Source: Saccoglossus kowalevskii (Eukaryota; Hemichordata; Enteropneusta; Harrimaniidae). From it: a stretch of DNA of 19,587 nucleotides. The stretch covers positions 65,957 to 85,543 of the forward strand of contig NW_003150783.1 of assembly GCF_000003605.2 (NCBI RefSeq), written 5' to 3'. The translations under genes and the position numbers were made by a program. Under the pieces are notes generated by a model. The model was not told where the DNA came from. It did not search any database and saw only the letters and a list, made by a program, of their open reading frames with translations. Shown piece after piece: positions 1 through 11,900 of this stretch (position 1 is the stretch's first letter; the number at the start of each line of letters is the position of its first letter).

Positions 1-1081
1 AACAAATCATTCGACGCGATAGCATAAAATCGCCTACAAACCATTCGAAGTGAGCACATCGTTTTAACTTTCTCGAACTGTGAACTATAGTCATCACTGT
101 CATTAAAAAAGCAACAAAACCCGAATATTCGAGTCAAAATCTCGGAAGAAAGATCAGAAAGCGAACGACTTTGTGTGCCGACGGACAACATCGGCGATCG
201 AGTGAGCAGTTGAAGCCAATTTCCCACGTAATTTTGTGGCTAAACTTGCCTGCTTGACTCTTTTGGATACTCTTAGCATGATTGTGTAGGAATACGTCCA
301 GAAAATGTGATATTGGTACAATAAATCGCACGATAAGCACATGGAAGGCTAACCCGGAAACAACTCAAGCGCTAAAAACGGTTTTTGCGCAGAACGATGC
401 CAGAATTTCAGTTCTGCGCATATCAATATGCGTTGGTACAGAACGTGTTGAATTCTGGGTAAAACCTCGTACCGTGCAGGGCAAGCGACTGGAAAAAGAC
501 ACCGGTGTTCGGTCGAATCGGTGGAAACAAAATCGTCACTCCCAGAATAACTACGCAAAATAACGATCTAAACTCGAACCATTCGAGCCACAATATAAAC
601 ATAAAAAAATGACTTTCGTTGCATTTGACAATGATAAACTTACGGAAAAGCCGTGTTCTTCTCGGTCCTAACGTCGGTATAATCCGCCATTTTATTTGAG
701 TGTGTTTGCCACCTGACTCTGCCCAGTGACGTCATCATGTGCGCTATAGAAGAAGGTCTGTGATTCGTTGACTAAAATCGTCGACAGTGGGTCTCGTTGA
801 AATCTCGTTACATAGGCATCGACTCAGATGTATGTAGGGCGGAATTTTAAAAAAATCACAAAATCAAAATCAAAGTAAAATAATAAAATAAAAAGGCATT
901 AATAACAAAAGTAATAAAACATAAAATTAAAATTAAAATAAGTTTATAGCCAAAATAATTAAAGCCCGTACACTACATCAGATTTTAATCAGATTGGTGT
1001 TCTCATTACTGTATTTAATGCAGACAGTCATACTTTTAAATCATAATTTTAGTCACTATCATTTTATTATATTTCATATAG
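1..1081. other. Upstream AQR intron sequence with unclassified CpG-richer segment
   Basis: No AQR exon is recognisable here; the exon preceding 1082 must lie upstream of the window. Bases 1-~840 have many more CpG dinucleotides than the AQR introns and contain a CRE-like palindrome TGACGTCA at 727-734 and hairpin-capable repeats. From ~846 to ~950 the sequence turns into an A-rich tract made mostly of A and T. A 93-codon open frame at 282-563 shows no family resemblance I can recognise. The CpG contrast and A-rich tail suggest an inserted, possibly retrotransposed, element, but no termini were identified. The last ~130 bases look like ordinary intron ending in a TTTCATATAG acceptor. Confidence 0.5.
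386..420. repeat. Inverted repeat, 10-bp perfect arms
   Basis: TGCGCAGAAC (386-395) and GTTCTGCGCA (411-420) are perfect inverted complements around a 15-nt loop. The left arm overlaps a second potential stem, GCGC-t-AAAAAC (369-379) with GTTTTTGCGC (381-390), so the two hairpins are mutually exclusive. The function is unknown. Confidence 0.7.
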
Positions 1082-2972
1082 GGCCGACTTGAGCAGGAGC
1101 TAAAAACGCATCCAAAATATAAAAAGTTTTGGGGAATAATTAAAAAAAATGACAGCAAGGCTGATGACAAAGCTCTAGCAAGGTATGTATGGCAGCAGTT
1201 ATAGTGTATCAATTATTATATCTAGTACCCATGATGCAATGCAAGGTAAATCAAAAGTATTGCTCCTATTTATCAACAGGTTGAATTTTGAAAGAAGATT
1301 TGTTGCAAAAATCATCGACCATTTTTTCACTATCCTAAATTCAATACCAGAAAAAGGTAAGGGCTTAATGTGTCTCAGTCAGCATTGCATTCAAATTTTG
1401 TGTTAAATATACAAGGTGTGTACAAATGGGTCTGTCGTATGGGACCCATATGGTGTGGTGAATGTGGTTCTCATATGTGAATTTAATTTTATGGCCACTT
1501 TGTGGAATAGACTTGGGTCTTGGGTCTTGGGTCTTGACTTAGTAATGAGATAGATGATATCTTATGGTGTTATTAATAGAAATAAAATTGTTTGTCTTCT
1601 GTTGATTCACAATAAAGTGTAATTGATGCTTCAAGACACTGTAAACATTGTATGTGTTGTATCTGCAGGTGAGGTGTCAATGCAGAAAGTACATTACTGT
1701 GAAAGATTCCTTGAACTCCTGATTGATATGGAGGTGGGTATCCTAGCAACCACAGCTGACTAGTATCCCAGCAACCACAGCTGACTATTACACTTACTAT
1801 ACAATGCTTTTTATGTAACTGGCCATATTTTGCATTTGGCGAGCAGTGCATTGAGTCGCAGTCAATAATCTTTTGAATTCAATTGTTTGTGGTTTTCATA
1901 CAGAAAATGTAAATTGTCTTTTTAGCTGAATTATCTTAAAGTAAAAAAAAGTGCTTAGATAGAACACAAAAGCTTCCATATCATCAATCATTGTGTTAAT
2001 ATCTTATTTTAATTATTTTATTTTCAGTCACTGTTGCCAGCACGTCGATTCTTCAATACAGTTCTGGATAATGCACACTTAGTTGTAAAATGTAGAATGT
2101 CTAATCTATCCCAACGAAAGGAAGGACGACTATTTAATCAAGTAAGTATTACGTTACAGGCTTATTACTGAGTAAACCACCTCTGTGTATGTATCCATCC
2201 ATGTGTCTGTCTTTGCCTTACATCTTGGTTTGCCATGTCTTTGCTTTAATAGTTGCTAAATGTGTTGAAGTTCTATGCTGGATTTGAGATAGATGAGAGA
2301 TCTGGTGAAGCTCTTACTGATCACGATATGACTAATATACACTATGATAGAATAACATCATTACAGGTAAGTAACAAAACTGTGTGTGATATACTGATGG
2401 TTCTCAATATTTGTCACTTTTAATGAACAGGAATGAAAATCGAGAGGTCAGTCATCTTTCACACTCTCTCCTTTTTACCACAGAGGGGGGCATTCAAGTA
2501 TTTTCCAGAGCTGAAGAAATTCTCTATGGCAAATGTTGGTAGTATTGATACAAGAGATAAGCTTTTAGCTCATTTTGAACCACTTAGGTGAGTGTATCAC
2601 TGTTGATGCCCCTAAATAAGCTAATAACAGTTCCTTGGGACAAATTGTTAATGATTTATATCTGTTTTTATGAATAAAATTGGAACCCCAACTTTGCAAA
2701 AATATCGTTTCTAAGCACATGTTTGAAATATTTTCATTTGTGATTATTTTACAGTACTGAAAAACTGCATGAAATCGCCGCATATCTGAATCTGGTTCCA
2801 CCGTTTGAATCTGACGAGAAATTTGAAAAGGAATTCCTACTTGAGTTGCTGGTTTCCAGGCATGAGAGGAGAGCGTCCCAATTACAAGAACTGAATGAGA
2901 TGCCATTGTACCCCACAGAAGAAGTATTATGGGATGAGAACATAGTACCTACACAGTTCTTTTCTGGTGAAG
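1082..2972 (+). CDS. AQR: AQR exons 1-7 of window: end of armadillo-repeat domain
   Basis: Exons 1082-1182, 1280-1356, 1669-1733, 2028-2141, 2253-2366, 2484-2587 and 2755-2972 encode residues 1 to about 264 of the visible protein. Matches to animal AQR include [57 protein letters not shown] and [14 protein letters not shown] followed by [18 protein letters not shown]. In the known human AQR structure this stretch is alpha-helical armadillo-type scaffold that docks the helicase onto SYF1; that role is inherited from the family and not visible here. The first exon begins in mid-protein after an AG at 1080-1081. I found no exon for the preceding AQR residues between 1 and 1081, so the upstream intron is at least that long. 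The 218-nt exon at 2755 is the longest. Confidence 0.93.
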
Positions 2973-5900
2973 GTATGCACTATATTCTGTTTTTATTTGT
3001 TGCCCTGTATATTGAAGACTAGCTCCACATGTTGACCACATGTAGCTGTTCTTCGGCACACAATGGGTGTTAGTACGAACAAACCCCGCCAACATCATAT
3101 ATGAATACTGTAATACCTGTACATCATCCTCATAACAACAAATTTTGTCTTTTCTGATTATTTCTTATTTATCTGCCTCATTAAATACTTTCACTTGAAA
3201 TTCATCTGTGTAAGTGGTGATGTAATGAAGTTCTCTCAAAATCATTTCCAGAATCTCTGATATGACACAGTTTACCCATAGAGTACATTTTATGTAGCTC
3301 CTATGATAATTCGGTAGAATCGGATGCATTCAATTAATCCTGGAACATCAAAGTCAACTCTTGGTATTGTCTTTCACATCTTTCCATATTTTGTCGCAAA
3401 GACCTAAAGCCAATGGAAAATTATGCTCTGTTTGACCAAAATTAATGTAGATGAATAAAAAATGTATAAAATTTACACCAACATTTTGGTTTGTATTCAA
3501 ACAAAATGTTTGTATGGTTACAATCCAGTTTGATTGTGTGGCAGGAGATCTCTCAGTGTATGTTTTTTTTTGTATTTTGCAGACTGCCTTGCACTGCCCA
3601 AACTCAATTTACAGTTTCTGACACTACATGACTATCTGTTGAGAAATTTTAATTTATTCAGACTGGAATCTACTTGTAAGTATCTAGGTTTATCACATGA
3701 CTACAGTCCTAAAAATTGTATTCTATTTACCGGTAGCTGTGTTTCTCCTTTATAGCATTTTGTAGCTTTGCTAGTAGAGTACCGGTAACTTAAATGTTCA
3801 AATCGTTATATATAAACTATTTTGGTAACAAATTGTATTCAAGTTTAAATTTAAAAAATAAATATTATGCATGTTAAATTTTCAGATGAAATTCGACAAG
3901 ATGTTGAAGATTCAGTCAGTCGTTTGAAACCTTGGTAAGAAATTCTTCTTATTTCCTTTTTACACTAAAATATTTCACAGTTTAGTCTGCAAAAAGCATC
4001 TGTGTTCTCTAGGAGATGTTTTCATTTATCAATTACTGTCAGTACAGATAAAAAACAGTTGTATTTTCTTTTCACTTTAGGCTAGCTGAAGACGGTAATA
4101 TGGTATTTGGAGGTTGGGCAAGAATGGCTTTGGTACGTAAACTAGTAACTGTAGCAACTATACCTATAAATTTAACAAGTTTATTACAAGTTACCAGAAG
4201 ATAATTTAAACATTTAATATTTTGTTCACCTATAATTTTGCGTTTATTTTTTTGCAGCCTATCACTACATTTTCTGTGGTTGAGGTGAGTTTTTTTTGTT
4301 TATGTATTTGTTCAATTGTATTATTTGTATTTATTTGTACCACCCTCCCCTCCAAAAAATGAAGCTGTGTGCTAGTTGAATGGCATGGCGATTGAGTTAA
4401 GAAAATATATGAATTTATTTTAGTACTAATGATAGACAATGATCACACTTAATGAGGACTGTCATGACATCTACACTTAATGGTATTGCATTGTTTTACA
4501 GGTTGCAAAACCAAATATTGGTGAGAATCATCCATCTCAAGTACGAGCTGATATCACTGTGGTTTTGAACTTGAGATCAGAAATTAGAACAGAATGGGAA
4601 GGTAAATTAGTTTGATATTGTCACTGTTTTTTTTTCTATTGAATTGAACATTTATTGTATTTTTAGAGTTGATGAGCTCAAAATCCAGTGAAAATTCCTA
4701 CCTTATTTTATTTTATATATTAATAAACAATTTATGAGTCAAAAATGTTTGATCATAAGATAAGTTCTCAAATAATAAATAATGTTTCTGGTCAGTTTGT
4801 GCACAACCCTAAGAAACTTGCAGCTCTCGCTGTTGACGAATAATAAAACCTGTAAAACTGGGCACCATCAAACATTTTTGAAGAAAAAAAAAATCACCTT
4901 TTTTTTTGGGAGACCTTAATTGTTGTAAACAAAGTACATGTTGTTACTTATTTTCCTAGGTCTGAGAAAACATGATGTTGCCTTTGTAATAACTGTACGT
5001 CCCACTAGGCAATATGGCACTAAGTACAAGGAGAAGGAACCATTTATACAACAGGTGGGGCTTACATATATAAGAGGGTGTGAGATTGAAGGCCTCCTGG
5101 ACGACAGTGGAAATGTCATTGAGGAAGGTAAACTAATCCATTCTTTTTGGTTATGTAAATATTCAAACAAAACTGGCGATAAGAAAGATAGGAAGTAGGA
5201 AAGAGTCTGATTTTATTTTGGAAAATCTAGACATCTAGACTTGACACGGTTCCCAACCTGTATGGATTGCACAACACAAAACCTGATTGCTAGATCAGAG
5301 TTGTTATGTATACTCACTGTTTATGATTTTATGCAACTTTATTTTGTTACCTTTTCCTTACTTAGTTTTTTGTTATGATAATGTTGCTTTTTTTTTCAAT
5401 CAAAAGTATATGTGGGCTTTGGGTTTTAAATATTTTTCTCTTCTGTTATTTTCCCTGTAGATTTTTATTTTTTAATATTTTTTCAGTCCACATTTTGTTT
5501 CAAAATCCACTACCTGCCCCCTCCCGATTTGTAATTGGTCAACCCCTTAGTTTGTTTAAATGTATTAAATTCATCAAAATGTATTTAAGAGAATACAATG
5601 AATGTCAGTGTCTGGAACTGGTATATAATATATGAATAAATAAATGCAAATTGATATATTTTCTTCCAGGAATTGAACCTCGTCCAGAACTCAAAGGTCA
5701 AACACGTACATATCGTGTTTGGTTGGATCCCAATCAATATCAACAAGACATGGCAAAGACAGCCACTGGAGATGAGGATGTCTACGAAACATTCAATATT
5801 ATAATGAGAAGGAAACCTAAAGAGAATAATTTCAAGGTATAATTATTAGACTGACTGGAATATTTTGGTAGCATATTTGCTCTATTATGTAAAATACCTG

Positions 5901-8900
5901 AGATGTTTTTATGGTCAGAATAAGTAATATTTTAACCTTTTCACCACCAGACTTTCTCTCCCAAATTTTTCTGCACTTTTTTCTTGATTTCTTCAATATT
6001 TCTAAAAATAATTTTTGAGCCAGCAGTCAAAATTTGATTTAAATTCACTACGTTCAATTACCCACCATAGACTCCGGTCAAAATGACTATTTTGAACTGT
6101 AGGCATTAATCAGCGATTCTGCCGGTGACAGAGAAATAGAATGTAGGTCAGGGGAAGCCCCATGACCCCAAGATTTTCTTCCCTTACGTCACGAACCACG
6201 TGACCGAGGCCACTTCGCCTCATCGGGAATGATTCTGAGCGTCTCTGCCTGGCTTGTTTGTTTTTTCCTGTCCGGGTTTCTAGCGTGGGTTATTGCCGCA
6301 GCTGCGGCATTCAACATTTTAGCTGGTAGGATAAGTTTTTCTTGTCTTCTTTACCCTCGTGTCATTTCCTCTTTGTGTGTGATATTTTTTCACAACAAAG
6401 AAATTAAAACCCGGCGCCACTACGTAACCACTTGTTGGTTTCGTGGCGGCACCTTTTACGACTGTAATCCGCTTCCCTCATGCATGTTGTCTTCATTTTA
6501 TGCTTGATCTACGTATTTAGAAATGAATAGATGTAATGACAGCTCCATGACTCGCTGCCGTTTTTTGTTGTCCTCACACCTTGCAGTCTTAGACGCGTAT
6601 GTTTTCGCCGAGTCAGGGGGTACGTTCCCACCTCAGTAACACAGACAGGACATCTTCCACCCTCTTTGTTCGGGGAATGGTGGGTACAGTCTCGGAGCTT
6701 CAGAGAGCAATGAACCAATGGGTTCAGATCGATTCCGCTAGTCAGTTGGGCCCGCCAATGGTAAGCGGAAGGCACCCCAAGCATAGAACGCCTTAGGGCA
6801 TCGTCCGCTAGCCAGAGTCAGCCAGGAGGCAAGCGCTCATACCCTTCCACGAGAGGGAAGAGTAGTGGCGTGCCCCCTGGGAGGAAAGAGCTAGGTGGTG
6901 GATCCTCACCTTCCTTGGGCGGTCGTCTACCCTGGCAGCGGGGAAGCGTGTTTTGACGCTTACCTCTGCAGCCGGGGGGACAGACATGTGTTCGGCAAGT
7001 GGCCAGGTCACAACTTAGTGACTAATTCAGGCCTTGGGGAACTAACCTCATGGGAGACGAGAGTACACCCTGTAGTCCGGTTTGGAGACAGCGGGTGACT
7101 GATCCCTGGACCTTTTCAGGTGGTGATATCCTGTTATGGGATACCGCTGAAATCTCCATCTCTCCTGTCAGTGTCTCCCCTATTGGGCACCGCCAGGGGT
7201 CTCCCACAATCAGGCAGGAAGTAGCAGTTTGCAGGGAAAAGGCGCCATACACAGGGTAGATCAGCCGGAACTAAGTCCTGGCTTCTACCCAAATGTGTTC
7301 ATAGTACCAAATCTACAAGTGGCGGGCGTCCAGTTCTGGATCTAGGCAGACTGAATAAGTACGTGCTCCTCGATCGGTTCCACATGGAGATGCCATTCAG
7401 TGTTCTTCTCTCCATCCACCGTTTTAACTCCATCTACCCATCTCCTTTGAATCGCCAAGCTGGGCCAAGTATTCAAATTTCGGGTGCCCCCCTCCCATTC
7501 GGGTCATGCACAGCGCCCTACGTGTTCACCAGAGTGATGAAACAGGTAGTGCTGCTGCTTCACCAAATGTCTGTACACCTCAATCCGTTCCCAGACTACT
7601 GGTTACTAACAACCCGGGCAAGGGGTTAATTGCCAAACATGTCATCGACAAGTCCCATCTCGACCCAACTCGCAGTTGGAGTCCCTGGGCATGGAGTTTT
7701 GACACAGAGGTAAGCTTGGTATAGCTATTTCAAGCGTGTTGCTTAGCGTTAAGCAGCCTAGCCGAACGTCTAGTCAGCGTTCCCTCAGTGTCTCTCCGAG
7801 AACAGATGCGGATCATGATGCTCTCGGCTCAAAGGGTCGTTCCCCAGGCCGCACTACGCAGGCGCCCGATATAGCGCTTGTTATAACGCCAAGCTCTCCT
7901 ATGGAAATTAGATAGACGGGCTTTGATCTCAGACCAAGTGAAGGAAGCCCTGCCCTGGTGGTCGTCACTGGCCAACCTCGGACAGGGTGCCCCCTTGGAC
8001 CCACTCTTCGCAGGTATGACTCTGGTAACAGATGTCTTTTCCCAAGGTTGGGGAGTGCATCTATTGGATGAACAAGCCCAAAGACATGGCCCCTGCATTA
8101 GTTTCGGGACTACCATATCAACCGGCTCGAACTGAAAGCAGTGTACTTAGCACTACCACGCTTTCTACCCGTATTTCGAGACCACAAAGTCTAGCTCTGC
8201 ACAGGCAATGCAGCGGTGGTCTCCTTCAAGAAGTGGGGGGGGGGGGCGTTCACCATCGTTGTCAGTCCGTGCCTGGAATACAATGTGGAGCTAACCGCAC
8301 ACCACCTTCCAGGGGTGAGGAACAGTCTGGCAGATGTCCAGTGGGTAGCCTCCAGGCTGTTTCGCTGTGGGACGGTCCAAGGTTAGACCGGTTTGCCGCA
8401 CCCTGGAACGCCAAGCTTCTGACGTACGTAACACTCCTGCCGACTCGCTTTGCTAACTCCGTGGACCCATTTAGTTGTGTATGACTTTCCTCCCTTCCCG
8501 CTAGTTCACAGGGCACCTGAGAAAACTTCGACCTGCATATTATCATTGGTCGCACCCAATTGGCCAAGCAAGGCCTAGTTTTCACTTCTGTCCGAAATGC
8601 TAGTCGAAACACCAGTAGTGCTTCCGTCCCACACAAACGGCGCACTACCAACGAGCCCAGCGGTTATCACTTACACCCATAGAGGCTCTCAGTAGACCCG
8701 CACATACGAAAGCTTTATCTGGGCGGGCTGCCAACGTCCTGGCCAGGGCGAACAGAGATTCCACCAACGCGGCCTACATTTCTAGGTGTACACTGATTGG
8801 TGTAGCGGAAGGGAGATTGATCCATACCATCCCTCTATTGGCCAGGTAGCAGGCTCTTTTGTCCACCTGTTTGAAGAAGTGGGTTTGTCTTAAGCAGCAA

Positions 8901-11900
8901 ACATTGGCTACTTGTCGGCCGTGTCCCCCACCATTGAGAACATACAGGAACAAGACTAGCCGATTGTCTTATTATTAGGAGACTATTTATTACTTTCCAG
9001 ATTTCGAGACCCTATACAAGGGAACCGCCCAACTGGGACTCGTCGGCTGTGTTGTCCACTCTAAGCAGACTGCCCTTTGAGCCTCTCCGATCAGCACCAC
9101 TCAAATTTTTGACGTGAATAGTCTTTCTACTGGCCCTCACCTCAGGTAGGCGTTGGCCAGAGCCGGGGGCATTGTCCTTCTCGGATGATGTACCGCCGTT
9201 ATGGACAATCACGTTGAGCTAAAGACACGAATCGTGTTTCTTGCTTAGAACCAAATCCCAGGACACGATCCTCACCCGATGGTCATCCCCCGGCTGTCAA
9301 ATTTTGTCTGCCTGGAGGGTCAGGAGGAATTGCTTCTCTGCCCAGTTAGAGCACGGAGTGGCTACCAAACCGTACTAAGGATTCAGGACGGGGTGCCAGG
9401 CACATGTCTTTGTGTTACGGCCCAGGCAGGCAGGATAGGCCGGTCTCTCCAACTTCCATAACCAGGTGGTTTACTGCAACTGTATTAGAGGTTTATAATG
9501 CATAAGGCTCTAACCCAAGTTTTAAAAAGCACATTGTTCATATAAAAGTTGAGTTTATACTAATAGTGCGCTATGCTTGGCAGCATGAACGGCTATGTAC
9601 AATGGCGTATACGAATGCGATCAGATACTAAAACGTCATAGCTTTGAAAAGTACCCGGATGTTAAATATGTTCGTTCGTTAATTATTCCCCTCCATGAAT
9701 GGCCTCCATGGCAAGCACTTCAAATGCCTATCCAAGCTACAGTTATAATTAAAACAAAATTAAACCACTGCAATATTATTTCGAATACAGTTTAGAATAT
9801 ACACAACTATAAATTAAGGCCGCATTTAGGTTCGCTTTAAGGTTAATGATTCAGTATACAACAAAAGAGATTTGGGGAGTATATACGCTTCTATTGGAGA
9901 TGTATTTTTAATAGAGTAATTATTTTATAGTACTGACATGCTGACTTCAACAGTTTGGTGATTGTTTATTTTAGTGCTATAAAAACTACTATGTGATTAT
10001 TTCTTGATAATATGTCAGTGTTGTAAAGTTATAACAAATATTAGGATTTTATGGTTAAGATGATTGAAATTAGGATGAGGATTTCAAGGACATACAGTAT
10101 GTAATGTATGTGGTAAGAGTTACAGTAAATAATGCACCCGTATTATTTACCTTTCATGATTTTTGTCTTTTTCTATTGTGTATTGACTTTCATTTAATTG
10201 TTTATTGCAGGCTGTCTTGGAAACAATCCGTGATTTAATGAACACTGAATGTGTCGTTCCTGACTGGTTACACGATATAATATTGGGATATGGTGATCCT
10301 GGTGCAGCACATTATTCAAAGTAAGCTAATGTCTTCTCGTAGATTCCTCTTAAAAACTACCTGCACTTCTAAACATTTAAAAAAAAAATATGGTACAAAG
10401 TGCAATAAAAAACTACTTTACATACGTTATTTGCTTCTATATTAAGTAGCATATACATTCACATAAATAACAGAAGTGTTTATGTGATCAAAATAAGGAA
10501 GAGATTTTAATAATTCAGTGGATAAATGAAAGTGATTTTTATGCACTTCTATTGGAGATACACTAATAAGTCAAATATGTTATTGTTTAATCATAGACCT
10601 TAGAAAATATTTTCTAAGGTCTATGGTTTAATATTTTTAAGATATGGAATGAAAGTGTCAAATTTGCAATGTGAAATTATCACTATATCAATATATAGAT
10701 AACAAATATAATATCTTGTCAGTAGACTAGTTCTGAATAAATCCTGGGAAAATAGATATGATATAACACATGATTTACTTTATCTTCATATAGAATGGAT
10801 TCTGCTGTGTCCACCTTGGATTTTGTAGATACGTTTTTGAACGTACATCATCTGAAATCTAGTTTTCCTGAATATGAGATCAAAGTCACTACAGAGGACC
10901 CAGCTTCTCAAAAACCACCTTTCAAGTAAGTGGCAATGGCTTCTTTGACCAACCTTGAAAACATTACTTGTCATATTTCAGTGTCCTCACCAAGTATGAG
11001 ATTTATTGATAGGATTTTTTTCAAAATGGCTGACTTTCAATAAATATTATTATTGTTGTTGTTGTTGCAGAGTGACATTCCCTGCTAAAAAATCTGGGAA
11101 AAAACGAAAAAAAGGTGACACTGATGATAAAGTGGCTGAAGAGAAACAGAAACTACAGCTGGTAGTTGAACCATACTCAATTCCTAATAGAGGTCCATAT
11201 CCATTTAACCAGCCTAAGAAGTAAGTCTGCATTGGATGAGGCATAACGTAGCAACAACTATTGCTATGGTAACATCATAACTTGCAATGTGTTATTTGTC
11301 ATGAACGCTAAAGTTACATTGTTGCTCATACTGCCCTCATGAGATAACTAACTGAGTCTTGTCTTTTCTTTTGTTTTTATAGGAATGCCATTCATTTTAC
11401 ACCCACTCAAATTGAAGCTATAAAAGCAGGCATGCAGCCTGGACTCACAATGGTCAGTACAAAAATTATAAATGATATTTGTCATTTGCTCCATTTTGTG
11501 ACAATTCTGTGAAATGTCACACTAAATCTGCAAAAGTTTTTCTGAACTTAAGAATTAAAGGAAAGATGATTTTTTTGCTCATTTTTAAAAGTTATATAAT
11601 ATTCAATAGTTTTGCGAACTTTTTTGTGATCTAAATAACATGCTGTTATACTACTTTTTTTATCTCGCAACATATTATTTTATAAAGATGTGTGCTCTTT
11701 AAATCATTTTTTGAGTAATTTCTTTGTGATGAGTTGAAGAATACACTTGTGATGACAATTATGTATGCATATTTTCTTTCAGGTGGTTGGTCCTCCAGGT
11801 ACTGGTAAAACTGATGTAGCAGTGCAGATCATTTCCAATATCTATCATAATTTTCCTGATCAAAGAACTTTGATTGTGACACACTCTAATCAGGTACAAT

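Larger units (their letters stand above)
6110..9475 (+). mobile_element. Degenerate DIRS-like tyrosine-recombinase retrotransposon in AQR intron 14
   Basis: A GC- and CpG-richer block within the 4374-nt intron 14 carries, in DIRS order and on the AQR strand, remnants of a possible gag region, a reverse transcriptase, an RNase H-like region and a tyrosine recombinase. Recognisable strings are [11 protein letters not shown] and TAPYVFTRV (RT), [29 protein letters not shown] and [14 protein letters not shown] (RT-RNase H region), and [17 protein letters not shown] and [12 protein letters not shown] (recombinase N-terminal side). The frames shift repeatedly and contain stops. The recombinase C-terminal box with the catalytic His-x-x-Arg and Tyr is not seen, so the 3' end appears missing. 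Inverted terminal repeats and the internal complementary region typical of DIRS were not identified. The borders given are composition changes, not mapped termini. Ngaro- or PAT-type relatives are possible. Confidence 0.82.

Noticed and set aside
282-563. 93-codon open frame as a gene
   Set aside because: No recognisable domain, no splice or promoter context, and it overlaps hairpin repeats; kept only as part of an unclassified segment.
4938-5198. 86-codon open frame as a stand-alone gene
   Set aside because: It is AQR exon 13 (4960-5127) with intron read-through at both ends.
8032-8484. 150-codon open frame as an independent gene
   Set aside because: It mixes true and shifted frames of a decayed DIRS-type RNase H region; its conserved blocks continue in other frames.
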